A DNA stretch of 25,542 bases from an uncultured Eisenbergiella sp. (lineage in GTDB: Bacteria > Bacillota > Clostridia > Lachnospirales > Lachnospiraceae), in NCBI GenBank assembly GCA_910585455.1, contig CAJUEL010000057.1:1-25542 (forward strand). The letters run 5' to 3'. Shown piece by piece: positions 7,407 to 14,337 of this stretch; the stretch's first letter is position 1; each line of letters opens with the position of its first letter. Position numbers and translations under genes: made by a program. The notes under the pieces are model-generated. The model did not search any database. It was not told the DNA's origin and saw only the letters and a program-made list of their open reading frames with translations.

Positions 7407-9716
7407 TTGAGGAGACCCTTATGCATGAGTCTGCTGTTGTTTTTGTCGGTCTATCTGGCGATTGCGTCAGGATGGGCGGCGCTTTTTTCAGACAGCGGAC
7501 AAAAAAAGGCCGGATCGGGCATGGCGGATGCCTGGTCCGGCAGACAGGTACAGCTTACCGGAACGGTAACCGATCTGTACCGGCCTGCGGACGGCTCGCA
7601 GGAAAACATTTCTTTTACATTGCAAAACATCACAATGCTTTCTGATACCGAAGGCATTTCTGACGGGCAACAGCCCACATCCATTCAAAGCGAAAATTTT
7701 TCATGGAAGGATAAAAGAATATTGTGCAGGATGCAGGCAGGGGAGACGCTGCCGCGCGCCGGAAGCGGCGTCCGGATTGCCGGGAAGGTACAGCCCTTTT
7801 TGGAGGCGACAAATCCCGGCGAATTTGACGCAAGGGCTTATTATGAGAGGCAGGGCATATTGTTTACCTTAAAGGAAGCCCGGATTCTTGCACAGACGCA
7901 GGAGTATGACCGGATCGGGGAATGCTTATCACAGCTGCGGTTCAAGACCGCCGCCTTTTACCGGATCATATTGGGGGAAGCGGATGGCGCAATCGCTTCG
8001 GCAATGGTGCTTGGAATCAGGAAGGATATGGATGCACAGATCAAGTCCCTGTATCAGGATGCGGGCATCGCTCACGTGCTTGCCATTTCAGGGTTGCATA
8101 TTACCTTTATCGGTATGGCGGTTTTGGGGATGCTGAAAAAAATGCGCATTCCATTGCCCGTGTGTGCGTTGATTTCCGGAACGCTTTTATTTCTGTATGG
8201 AAGAATGGTTGGAATGGGAGTTTCCACAAAACGGGCGCTGCTCATGTTTTTCCTGCTTCTGGCGGCACAGCTTTTGCGGCGTACGCCTGATACGCTCACA
8301 TCTCTGACGATCGCCGCCTGCCTGATTCTGATACCGAATCCTGGGCTGCTTTTTGACAGCGGCTTTCGGCTTTCCTTTCTGGCGGTGACGGGTGCGGCGA
8401 CAGCGGTTCCCGTTTTGCAGGAGGAGGGAATCCGCTCACCGCTGCAGGACGCAGGGCGGAGAAAACAGTTCGTAAAAAGCGTCAAAAAGAGCATGGCGGC
8501 GAGCTTTGGCATTACGCTGTTTACATTGCCGGCGCTTTTGGACAGCTTTTACCAGTGGAACCCCTGGTCCATATTCGCAAATCTGGCGGTGATTCCTCTC
8601 ATGGGCGTGCTGCTGGTGTGGCTGTTTGTGCTTGCCGCCGCCTGCTGGCTGTTTGCGGGCGTGATTCATGGACCGCTTTTCTGGAAAATACTGGTGCTGC
8701 CGGCGCAGGGGATTTTCTGGCTTTATGAGAAAATCTGCCGCATCGTCCTGCTGCTGCCGGGCAGCAGCCTGCATACCGGCGCGCCGAAGCTCTGGCAGGT
8801 GCTTTTGTTTGCGGCAGGGATGGCGGCGTTTCTTTTTTACGGAAAAAAGCTTCCGCCCATATGTCGGTCGCTTTGCGCGGTTTTGCTGGCGGCAGTTTTC
8901 ATGATCCGGCTGCCGGGCAGGTTGACTGTCACGATGCTGGATGTGGGGCAGGGGGAATGCGTCTGCCTGGAAACTGCGCGGCATCATTTTTACCTGTTGG
9001 ATGCGGGAAGCAGCTCGAAAAGCAAAACGGGACAGTATCAGATCATTCCTTTTTTGGAATACAGCGGCGTCAGGCGTCTGGAGGCGATCATCATTTCCCA
9101 CTGGGACGCGGATCATATCAGCGCGCTGGAGGAAATTTTTGCATGGTCGCAAACGGAGCGGGCGCCCATCGGCGCTCTTTTGCTGCCGGACATCGCGTTT
9201 ACGGATGATGCGCTTTCGGAACTGCTTTTATTGGCGGAGGAATATGGAATCGGGGTGCAGCGCATCCGGGCGGGACAGTCTTTGCAGGAAGGGGAGATGA
9301 AGCTGGAATGCCTGCATCCCTATGTCGGAGAGCGGGTGACGGACCGGAACCAGAGCTCTGCGGTAATAAAGCTGACCGCAGGGGAATTTTCCGCGCTTTT
9401 TACCGGCGATCTGGAGGAGGACGGGGAAAGCTGGCTGTTGCAAAGCTATGAACCACAAATGCTGGACTGTACGATTTTAGACGCCGGACATCATGGCTCC
9501 GCCAACGCGTCCACGGCGGAATTTCTGGAGGCGGTTTCTCCCGGCGCGGTGCTGATTTCCTGCGGCAGGAACAATCGTTACGGGCACCCCGCGCAGGAGA
9601 CGCTCGGGCGCATAGCGGATATGGGAGTAGCCTGTCATATTACGGCAAAGCAGGGGGCGATCATCGTGACTGTCAAAAGGGACGGGATTTCGGTGAAGGG
9701 GTTTTTGGAGGAATGA
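7407..9716 (+). CDS. comEC: ComEC/Rec2 DNA-internalisation channel protein
   Basis: A 769-residue polytopic membrane protein for uptake of single-stranded DNA. The N-terminal part (about 1-170) holds a DUF4131/OB-like region, the middle (about 180-500) the Competence transmembrane domain with AHVLAISGLHITFIGM, and the C-terminus (about 505-769) a metallo-beta-lactamase-type domain with MLDVGQGE, LLDAGSS, SHWDADH (565-571 region), FTGDLE and GHHGS. The TTG start at 7407 is chosen because the MRRPLC start is typical of the family and AAAGGA lies six bases upstream. ATG 7425, with GAGGAG 10 bases upstream, is the alternative. In many Firmicutes holA follows directly; here an island intervenes. 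Confidence 0.93.
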   Translation: MRRPLCMSLLLFLSVYLAIASGWAALFSDSGQKKAGSGMADAWSGRQVQLTGTVTDLYRPADGSQENISFTLQNITMLSDTEGISDGQQPTSIQSENFSWKDKRILCRMQAGETLPRAGSGVRIAGKVQPFLEATNPGEFDARAYYERQGILFTLKEARILAQTQEYDRIGECLSQLRFKTAAFYRIILGEADGAIASAMVLGIRKDMDAQIKSLYQDAGIAHVLAISGLHITFIGMAVLGMLKKMRIPLPVCALISGTLLFLYGRMVGMGVSTKRALLMFFLLLAAQLLRRTPDTLTSLTIAACLILIPNPGLLFDSGFRLSFLAVTGAATAVPVLQEEGIRSPLQDAGRRKQFVKSVKKSMAASFGITLFTLPALLDSFYQWNPWSIFANLAVIPLMGVLLVWLFVLAAACWLFAGVIHGPLFWKILVLPAQGIFWLYEKICRIVLLLPGSSLHTGAPKLWQVLLFAAGMAAFLFYGKKLPPICRSLCAVLLAAVFMIRLPGRLTVTMLDVGQGECVCLETARHHFYLLDAGSSSKSKTGQYQIIPFLEYSGVRRLEAIIISHWDADHISALEEIFAWSQTERAPIGALLLPDIAFTDDALSELLLLAEEYGIGVQRIRAGQSLQEGEMKLECLHPYVGERVTDRNQSSAVIKLTAGEFSALFTGDLEEDGESWLLQSYEPQMLDCTILDAGHHGSANASTAEFLEAVSPGAVLISCGRNNRYGHPAQETLGRIADMGVACHITAKQGAIIVTVKRDGISVKGFLEE

Positions 9717-9752
9717 GGTTGCAATCAGGAGCCAATTCCCCGACTGGATGCT

Positions 9753-9788
9753 GTTACTATTCAGACGTGTCTGAATCAATGTCATTAA
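9753..9788. repeat. Left inverted repeat of the accessory island
   Basis: GTTACTATTCAGAC (9753-9766) and CAATGTCATTAA (9777-9788) occur in inverse at 14586-14559. Between them the left end has GTGTCTGAAT, the right end only two bases. The left end itself contains the palindrome ATTCAGAC-GT-GTCTGAAT and resembles the dispersed palindrome family. Confidence 0.75.
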
Positions 9789-9798
9789 GTTAGCGTCT

Positions 9799-9980
9799 TC
9801 AATATAAGGCTTGCTGCGGGAATGATGGCAAAATCAGGATGCCTGGCCTCCTCACAGGTTGATGCTGTCGGCTGCAAACACATTCAGGGCATGCCATGTC
9901 CTGACCGGTGATCGCGCCGTAGTTCTCTTGAAGTGCTTCGGTCAGCGTCCGCACGATTGGCTGTGGTTGCTGTCCAGGAT
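9799..9980 (-). pseudogene. Decayed gene remnant, unrecognised
   Basis: On the minus strand a GC-rich reading frame gives QPIVRTLTEALQENYGAITG and then QDMACPEC, ending at a TGA complementary to 9799-9801. Upstream the frame meets a stop within about ten codons, so the 5' part is missing. After the CPEC motif another frame (with HPDFAIIPAASLILK) also looks coding, so a frameshift is possible. The family is not recognised. It abuts the + strand ribbon-helix-helix fragment at about 9980. Confidence 0.35.
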
Positions 9981-10106
9981 AGGACGACGATCACGCTTTC
10001 GATCAGCCGGGAGGACAAGGCCGCATTGAAGTCCTTGGCGGCGGTTCACGGGACTACTATGTCGGATTTACTGCATGATTGGATAGTGCAGACGTGTATT
10101 GATTGA
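9957..10106 (+). pseudogene. Ribbon-helix-helix (CopG-like) fragment
   Basis: The frame 9981-10106 encodes RTTITLSISREDKAALKSLA followed by VHGTTMSDLLHDW: a basic beta strand and two helices, as in plasmid CopG/MobC-type ribbon-helix-helix DNA-binding proteins. There is no ATG or ribosome binding site; TTG 9957 is the only nearby possible start, without Shine-Dalgarno support. The 5' end therefore appears truncated at about 9980. It precedes the small gene at 10136 in the same direction, as expected for a plasmid mobilisation or copy-control module. Confidence 0.45.
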
Positions 10107-10135
10107 TAATAGCGGATGAAAGGCAGGTGTTAATA

Positions 10136-10387
10136 GTGTCACGAAAAAAACAAGCGTCGTATGGGGATATGGCCCGTATGATCGAGAAGATGCAGGCTGA
10201 CATGAAGAAAGAGAAGGAGCGGATGGCCGGGGTTATGGCTGTTGCTTTGCTGGATGATAAGGTGGCGGTTAAGTTAGGCGACTTTTCTGATACAGACCTC
10301 CGGCGCATCATGTCTTTGTTGGCCGGTCATGTTGACGAGTGCGTTGCTGTTTTGAATGCGGAGAAGGCGGTTAGATATACCAATTAG
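10136..10387 (+). CDS. Small charged helical protein, plasmid/ICE-like, function unknown
   Basis: An 83-residue protein that begins SRKKQASYGDMARMIEKMQA, continues with a Lys/Glu-rich helix, then ALLDDKVAVKLGDFSDTDLR and a helical C-terminus. The lengths and charge pattern recall small accessory proteins of Firmicutes conjugative or mobilisable elements, but I do not recognise a named family. GTG 10136 is chosen since AAGGCAGG is about eight bases upstream; TTG 10103 is in frame further upstream. It lies 30 bp after the ribbon-helix-helix fragment, so the two probably come from one ancestral operon. Confidence 0.6.
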   Translation: MSRKKQASYGDMARMIEKMQADMKKEKERMAGVMAVALLDDKVAVKLGDFSDTDLRRIMSLLAGHVDECVAVLNAEKAVRYTN

Positions 10388-10468
10388 ATAAGAAAAGTTC
10401 TTGTCCCTCAAATAAAAGGATGCAAGGTTTTTTCTTTCCATTTCCGTTTTTTTATATTTTATTAAGAC

Positions 10469-10501
10469 GGACACCCGCTGGACGGAGTCCTACGGGTGCC
10501 C
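10469..10501 (-). terminator. Terminator-like hairpin behind the CAP lipoprotein gene
   Basis: On the minus strand GGGCACCCG pairs with CGGGTGTCC with one G-U pair, enclosing an inner GGAC/GTCC stem. It starts 13 bp after the CAP stop codon. No U-run follows directly, so termination is uncertain. Confidence 0.4.
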
Positions 10502-10513
10502 ACAGGGTCTGGT

Positions 10514-11722
10514 TCAATGGTTCATCGGCGTGCTGAGGCTGCCAGCGAACATGTCAAGCTCTACCATCACAGTGCCTCTCGGCTTGTGCTCACAATCACC
10601 GATATAGGCATTGGAGCAGCCGATATAGATGTTGTCAGGATTCAGCATAGCGGCACGATGCGCTTTGGAGTTATAATACAGGTTATACCAGTTTATGATC
10701 TGGGCACCGTAATGCTTGACGGTATTCTCACTGACGTCCACACCGTTGAGCATCTTGACAATTTTGGTCACTTCGGGAACATTTGCATGTAGCCACTCGT
10801 GCAGTTCCAAGTCTTCAGTTGCATCGACCCAGGCTCTGAAATTGCCGAATGCTGCAAGCTCAGAATCGAACACGAGGGGTTCAACACCATTTTTCTCACG
10901 GAGGGTGTTGACCTGCTCAAGCTCATAAGCCTGCATAGCGGTCATGACAACCGTCATCTGTTTGGGCTGGTTTTTGCCGGAAACATCCACGGTGCGGTTA
11001 GTCTCAGCACGCATCCAGTAGAAGTAGTAAGCAGCATAGCAATCGCCGAACATGTCACGTACGTCTTCCGGGCACTTGGACATATAGTCAGCAACGTTGA
11101 AGCTGTCGCTGCCCTGTCTGCCCTCATGCACGCCGACGGTCTGGAAATGCTGGAGGAGCAGGTCCTCGTCATAGTGGTACTGGTAAGCCAGCATGGGGAA
11201 CTGCGCCATATAGTAATCGGCGTCGAACACCATGGACCAGTCACAGTAGCCAACCATATCGTTGTAATGACGGCCGTAATCCCAGACTACGTCATAGGGA
11301 TTTTCAGCAGTACGTACATCGATGACGCAAGCGCTTCTGGCGGTCTCAACGGTAGCCTGAGCGGAACAATAGTCCAGATACATTTCCATATTGGCGATCC
11401 TGCGCTCTTCAGGAGTTGGACGACGGTACACCTGGTCAGCGGAACCGGCGGTAGGGACGGGCTCTGTTTCGATGGTTGAATTGCCTGGTGTCGCATTATT
11501 TATGGTAGCGGGTGTATCATCGGTTTCGTCTTTTTGATCGTTTGTCGGTTCGGTTACAGGTATGTCTTCGGTAATGACAGTCTCGGAAATTGTGTCATTG
11601 CGTTGGTCTACTGGTACATACGGTGTGTAAATGCTTTCCGGTGTGTCGGCACAACTCGTCAGAGTTATACACATTGTTATTGCCAATATTAAAGTTTTGA
11701 ATTTAGTTTTCGTAATGGTCAC
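10514..11722 (-). CDS. CAP-domain (SCP-like) lipoprotein
   Basis: A 402-residue secreted lipoprotein with lipobox LTSC (Cys24). Next comes a Thr/Asp-rich linker (about 25-100). The middle domain (about 105-240) includes FDADYYMAQFP and HFQTVGVHEGRQGS, resembling the short xYYxxxxP...Hx3GxxEGR repeat of bacterial surface proteins. The CAP domain (about 265-400) has LREKNGVEPLVFDSELAAFG, NSKAHRAAMLNP and IYIGCSNAYIG. CAP proteins are extracellular; the bacterial role is mostly unknown. It begins 10 bp after the YafQ stop, so it is likely in the toxin-antitoxin operon. The annotated start is GTG 11722, but AAGAAGG overlaps it. By analogy with the antitoxin leader, the better-spaced codons would be ATT (11716) or ACG (11713), so the start is uncertain. 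Confidence 0.85.
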   Translation of the reverse strand: MTITKTKFKTLILAITMCITLTSCADTPESIYTPYVPVDQRNDTISETVITEDIPVTEPTNDQKDETDDTPATINNATPGNSTIETEPVPTAGSADQVYRRPTPEERRIANMEMYLDYCSAQATVETARSACVIDVRTAENPYDVVWDYGRHYNDMVGYCDWSMVFDADYYMAQFPMLAYQYHYDEDLLLQHFQTVGVHEGRQGSDSFNVADYMSKCPEDVRDMFGDCYAAYYFYWMRAETNRTVDVSGKNQPKQMTVVMTAMQAYELEQVNTLREKNGVEPLVFDSELAAFGNFRAWVDATEDLELHEWLHANVPEVTKIVKMLNGVDVSENTVKHYGAQIINWYNLYYNSKAHRAAMLNPDNIYIGCSNAYIGDCEHKPRGTVMVELDMFAGSLSTPMNH

Positions 11723-11732
11723 CTTCTTTTGT

Positions 11733-12005
11733 CTAAAATAAATCGCTATGCGTACCTGTTCTGGTGAGATATAAAATTAAATCATCCCCGTCTATCTCAT
11801 AAATCAGTAGCCAATCTGGGGTAATATGACATTCCCGACAGCCGATATAATCACCGGAGAGGTCGTGGTCTCTGTTTTTTTCTGGAAGTGGTTTTCCTGC
11901 TGCGAGTATTTTAATTATATCTGTCAATAGGTCAATGTCATATCCCCGCTTCTTTGCCCGTTTTAGATCTTTCTGAAATTTTGTGGTTGGCCTTACGTTA
12001 TACAT
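11733..12005 (-). CDS. yafQ: YafQ-family type II toxin (RelE superfamily mRNA interferase)
   Basis: A 90-residue ribosome-dependent mRNA interferase of the YafQ group. The family catalytic residues appear present: His in RDHDLSGDY, His and Asp in CHITPDWLLIY and His in GTHSDLF. The N-terminus YNVRPTTKFQKDLKRAKKRG is typical. ATG 12005 is chosen over the TTG two codons upstream because AAGGAG lies about ten bases before it. Its ATG overlaps the antitoxin stop by 8 bp, giving translational coupling with antitoxin first. It probably cleaves mRNA when DinJ is degraded; activity is inferred from the intact residues. Confidence 0.93.
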   Translation of the reverse strand: MYNVRPTTKFQKDLKRAKKRGYDIDLLTDIIKILAAGKPLPEKNRDHDLSGDYIGCRECHITPDWLLIYEIDGDDLILYLTRTGTHSDLF

Positions 12006-12273
12006 CGGCAAGTAGCTCCTTCATCATTTGATCGACGTCGGTATACATCTTGCCAAGGGTCGGGTTGGATTTCATTCTTTTTACTTCCTGGATAGCTTCA
12101 ATCGTTTCAGCATTGGGTATGTCTGCTGACAACTCAAACGGTATGCGATGCTCACGGGCTACTTTGCGTAAAAATACGTTGATAGCCGTAGACATACTTA
12201 AACCAATGTCGTTTAGAACCTGTTCGGCGCCACGTTTTACGTCGTCGTCAATACGCAAGCTAATCTGTGCCAT
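11998..12273 (-). CDS. dinJ: RelB/DinJ-family antitoxin
   Basis: A 91-residue antitoxin. The N-terminal ribbon-helix-helix (about 1-45) has AQISLRIDDDVKRGAEQVLN and LSMSTAINVFLRKV; this is the DNA-binding and dimerisation domain. The C-terminal part wraps the toxin (IQEVKRMKSNPTLGK). ATG 12273 has AAAGGAG eight bases upstream; the GTG three codons earlier overlaps that Shine-Dalgarno and is rejected. The promoter at 12303-12331 is flanked by an inverted repeat, consistent with autorepression by the DinJ/YafQ complex. The pair may stabilise the surrounding island. Confidence 0.93.
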   Translation of the reverse strand: MAQISLRIDDDVKRGAEQVLNDIGLSMSTAINVFLRKVAREHRIPFELSADIPNAETIEAIQEVKRMKSNPTLGKMYTDVDQMMKELLADV

Positions 12274-12292
12274 AATAGTCACTCCTTTCTAA

Positions 12293-12353
12293 AAGCATAT
12301 ATAGTATACCACAAAAAGAAGCAAACCACAAGCAAAATAATATACATATGCTT
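12293..12353. promoter_or_regulatory. Inverted repeat flanking the toxin-antitoxin promoter (candidate operators)
   Basis: AAGCATAT (12293-12300) and its complement ATATGCTT (12346-12353) lie on either side of the promoter core. This fits ribbon-helix-helix autoregulation sites, but binding is inferred. Confidence 0.4.
12303..12331 (-). promoter_or_regulatory. Promoter of the DinJ/YafQ operon
   Basis: On the minus strand TTGTGG (12326-12331), a 17-bp spacer and TATACT (12303-12308) lie 30 bp before the antitoxin start. Confidence 0.65.
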
Positions 12354-12359
12354 GCTTTG

Positions 12360-12399
12360 AAAAACCTACGTCCTGGTTAGCCCAGGACGTAGGTTTTTT
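12360..12399 (-). terminator. Strong intrinsic terminator behind the Gre-like gene
   Basis: A perfect 12-bp stem CCTACGTCCTGG/CCAGGACGTAGG with a 5-base loop, flanked by A5 and T6. It ends transcription of 12410-12982 on the minus strand and could also work in the other direction. Confidence 0.9.
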
Positions 12400-12409
12400 C
12401 TGTTATTTT

Positions 12410-12982
12410 TTAGAGTTTGCGGTTCTTGGCGTCCTCGATGAGCTTTTCCAGCTCTTCGATTCTTTCTTCAATTTTGCTCTGTTCCCATTTGGCTTTGTCG
12501 TAGTCCTGATTTTCGGAAAGGTCGCCTTTTTCCCTGGCTTCATTGATTCTCCGGCGTATTTCCTTGCGTTCCTTGACTATCAGGTTATGCAGTTCCGCTT
12601 CGTATTCAGCCAGTTCAGGGTCCACATCGTTGTTACTGTATGCCTTTCTGGCCGCTGCTGAGTCCGTAAAGTTGAAAGCGTCGTCCAGGGCGTATATGGC
12701 TTTCTGGATTTTCTTCTGCTCGATATTGGCTTCCCGCATGGCGATTACCAGGTAGCCCTTGACGATCTCGTTGAATATCCCCGTGTCCATGATGCTGTTG
12801 ATCTCCGGCTCCGGGGTGAAAGCAAGCCGGAAAACCAGGTCTCCGGTCTGTTTCTCGCGGTCCTTCTGCTCAAGCTGGAAGATTGCCCACCGCAGGGATG
12901 CTGCCGTGTCCGGGTCGGACTTTTCCTTTTCATGCAGCAGCTTGTAAAGGCGGTCAATCTGCTTCTGGTCGAGATCACTCAT
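12410..12982 (-). CDS. Protein with C-terminal GreA/GreB-like coiled coil; N-terminal domain unknown
   Basis: A 190-residue protein. The last about 55 residues (135-190) form a helical hairpin with INEAREKGDLSENQDYDKAK and then EQSKIEERIEELEKLI, closely matching the N-terminal coiled-coil of transcript-cleavage factor GreA. The tip GDLSEN (153-158) keeps both acidic residues (D154, E157) that place Mg2+ in the RNA polymerase active site. The usual C-terminal FKBP-like domain is absent. Instead, about 130 unrecognised residues precede the coil, including a Phe-rich segment (RLAFTPEPEINSIMD). It may enter the polymerase secondary channel, like other Gre/DksA/Gfh1-type factors; this is inference. 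ATG 12982 has AAGGATGG eight bases upstream; it overlaps the upstream gene's stop (ATGAGTGA). Confidence 0.7.
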   Translation of the reverse strand: MSDLDQKQIDRLYKLLHEKEKSDPDTAASLRWAIFQLEQKDREKQTGDLVFRLAFTPEPEINSIMDTGIFNEIVKGYLVIAMREANIEQKKIQKAIYALDDAFNFTDSAAARKAYSNNDVDPELAEYEAELHNLIVKERKEIRRRINEAREKGDLSENQDYDKAKWEQSKIEERIEELEKLIEDAKNRKL

Positions 12983-13322
12983 TGTTCGTTCCATCCTTCA
13001 TGTAACGTTTATTGTTTTCTGCGATGATCTTTGCAAGCTCGGCTGGCGACTTGTCCATGTAGCTGTCCAGTTCAGCCTTTTCAGCCAGGTATCGCTGGTG
13101 CTGGTATTCGGTATCGGTCCAATCCGGCACTTCCGCCCAGGCGGTCCCGTTGTCCGTCTCGACATAGATCTTACGGGCGGTGAAGTCCTCATAGCAGAAA
13201 ATGTAGGCCATCTGGCGGACGTAGGCGAGGGCGTCAAGCATGGACAGCCCGCCGAACGTCATTTCTTCTTCTTCCTCGATGCCGTGGCTAAAATAAGTGT
13301 AGACGATTTTATAGCAGTTCAT
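12975..13322 (-). CDS. Hypothetical acidic protein in operon with the Gre-like gene
   Basis: A 115-residue soluble protein not recognised as any family. It begins MNCYKIVYTYFSHGIEEEEE, has an aromatic stretch around AYIFCYEDFTARKIYVE and ends in a charged helix (AELAKIIAENNKRYMK). ATG 13322 is chosen because AAAGGGG lies eight bases upstream; a longer frame to 13370 would cover the promoter. The stop codon overlaps the Gre-like start, so expression is coupled and the two products may work together. The acidic character and lack of a membrane helix or signal suggest a cytoplasmic protein. Confidence 0.7.
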   Translation of the reverse strand: MNCYKIVYTYFSHGIEEEEEMTFGGLSMLDALAYVRQMAYIFCYEDFTARKIYVETDNGTAWAEVPDWTDTEYQHQRYLAEKAELDSYMDKSPAELAKIIAENNKRYMKDGTNNE

Positions 13323-13341
13323 AGTAAATTCCCCTTTCGAT

Positions 13342-13370
13342 ATTGTATCAGGTATTAGGGCTTGTTGCAA
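13342..13370 (-). promoter_or_regulatory. Promoter of the hypothetical/Gre-like operon
   Basis: On the minus strand TTGCAA (13365-13370), a 17-bp spacer and TACAAT (13342-13347), 20 bp before the start codon at 13322. Confidence 0.65.
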
Positions 13371-13388
13371 GCCGGAACGCTGGCAGTT

Positions 13389-13650
13389 TCAGGCAAAAGT
13401 GCGGTTGAACCTCTCGCACATACGATGGTTGACGGCCCTGGAAACGTCGTGGTTGTTCGTCATATTCCAGACCTGGTAGCCCGCTTCCTGGAAGGTCATG
13501 CCGGTTTCGACGCCGTGGGCCGCGCCGGACCGCGGGCTTGCGAATGGCAGATTGCACAAACGGTATCAGGTATGGACGCTGTACTTGGAGTTTTCCAGGC
13601 CGTCGTGATGGTCCAGTGTCAGCCCGCCCGGGTGGAAGCCTGGATATAGC
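13389..13650 (-). pseudogene. Unrecognised GC-rich gene remnant with an in-frame TGA
   Basis: One minus-strand frame with strong G/C at third codon positions runs for about 87 codons. It reads PGFHPGGLTLDHHDGLENSK, then SVHT, a TGA (complement of 13566-13568), then CNLPFASPRSGAAHGVETG, MTFQEAGYQVWNMTNNHD and SRAVNHRMCERFNRT, ending at a TGA (13389-13391). Coding character continues on both sides of the internal stop, so it looks like one decayed gene. Its 5' part is missing where it abuts the recombinase fragment near 13645. The C-terminal half could still be translated from the ATG of MTFQEAGY. No family recognised. Confidence 0.5.
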
Positions 13651-13785
13651 AAGGCCCAGCTTGACCACGCTATTGATCTGCTGCAAGATCACAGCTTTAC
13701 CGACGTGTCCCGCATGACCGGCATTAGCCGCTCCACGGTGACGCGGGAAGCCAGGAAACGCGGCTTTCGGAAATCAAATTTATAA
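13609..13785 (+). pseudogene. C-terminal fragment of a serine recombinase (resolvase helix-turn-helix)
   Basis: The open frame ends KAQLDHAIDLLQDHSFTDV, SRMTGISRSTVTREARKRG, a helix-turn-helix typical of the C-terminus of resolvase/invertase recombinases. A preceding segment RRDGPVSARPGG, the usual hinge, lies one base out of frame. The catalytic N-terminal domain is missing. It is followed by AAGGAGG (13784-13790), but the next frame lacks a start codon. This could be the residue of the enzyme that moved the island, or simply plasmid debris. An IS30-like helix-turn-helix is a less likely alternative. Confidence 0.5.
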
Positions 13786-13854
13786 GGAGGTACTTATCAT
13801 ACACTTAATTACGCCTGCCAGGAAATCCAAACAAAAGAAATTACAATGCTGTTA

Positions 13855-13882
13855 TTGACATTTGAACAAACACAATTATAAT
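13855..13882 (+). promoter_or_regulatory. Consensus sigma-A promoter for the 13923 gene
   Basis: Perfect TTGACA (13855-13860) and TATAAT (13877-13882) with a 16-bp spacer, 40 bp before the start codon. Confidence 0.8.
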
Positions 13883-13922
13883 GAAACTTGAAAAATTAAG
13901 AAATTGGGGAGGAGATTGACAA

Positions 13923-14279
13923 ATGGGAAGCAAAAGGCTCTGTCCAAAATGCAAAACCGGATATATGTATGCGACAGGCGGAGGATGCAACTATCGCTGC
14001 GAACTTTGCGGACATACTTACTACGAGGCACCGCCACGGGTCCACATCTCATCCGGCCCGTCTGAAAAAATGAATCAAGCAACAAGTGAGCTGGAAGACA
14101 ACCTCGCTAGAACACGTCAATTAAGAGCAGAATGGGAACAAGAACGCAGGGCAGAAAAACTCCAGCGGAAATATGAAAAAGCAGCGCGTAAATCGCAAAA
14201 AGAACCAAAGAGAATTAGTTTTGGAACGCTAATCGGTGTATTCTTTATTCTCTGGCTTCTTGCAAAACTTGTCTCATAA
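13923..14279 (+). CDS. Zinc-ribbon, coiled-coil, tail-anchored membrane protein
   Basis: A 118-residue protein. An N-terminal zinc ribbon (about 7-30) has LCPKCKTGYM and YRCELCGHTYYE, giving two CxxC knuckles. A charged Gln/Arg/Glu-rich coiled coil (about 48-97) follows. A single hydrophobic C-terminal helix (about 99-117, GTLIGVFFILWLLAKLV) would anchor it in the membrane with the zinc ribbon in the cytoplasm. The start has GGAGGAG nine bases upstream. It is a single-gene unit with a near-perfect promoter and is the last intact gene of the island. Function unknown; the ribbon may bind nucleic acid or a protein. Confidence 0.75.
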   Translation: MGSKRLCPKCKTGYMYATGGGCNYRCELCGHTYYEAPPRVHISSGPSEKMNQATSELEDNLARTRQLRAEWEQERRAEKLQRKYEKAARKSQKEPKRISFGTLIGVFFILWLLAKLVS

Positions 14280-14304
14280 TCAAAATATCAACGGAAATGG
14301 ACAT

Positions 14305-14337
14305 AAAAACGGGGGGACAGCTCTTAGGCTATCCCCC
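14305..14337 (-). terminator. Intrinsic terminator of the minus-strand remnant
   Basis: On the minus strand GGGGGATAGC pairs with GCTGTCCCCC (one U-G pair) around loop CTAAGA, followed by C-G and TTTTT. The TAG stop of the 14329-14534 remnant lies in the stem. An additional outer pairing GGACATA/TATGTCC (14299-14349) can extend it. Confidence 0.75.

Noticed and set aside
8436..9152. 238-residue minus-strand frame inside comEC
   Set aside because: The composition is rich in His/Gln/Arg with no fold motifs, and it lies opposite conserved ComEC motifs.
10799..11479. 226-residue + strand frame opposite the CAP gene
   Set aside because: The minus-strand protein has a lipobox and a recognisable CAP domain; the + frame has no start signal and is a mirror of it.
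13362..13649. 95-residue + strand frame
   Set aside because: The minus strand has the stronger third-position G/C pattern and a more protein-like sequence, so this frame is taken as its shadow.
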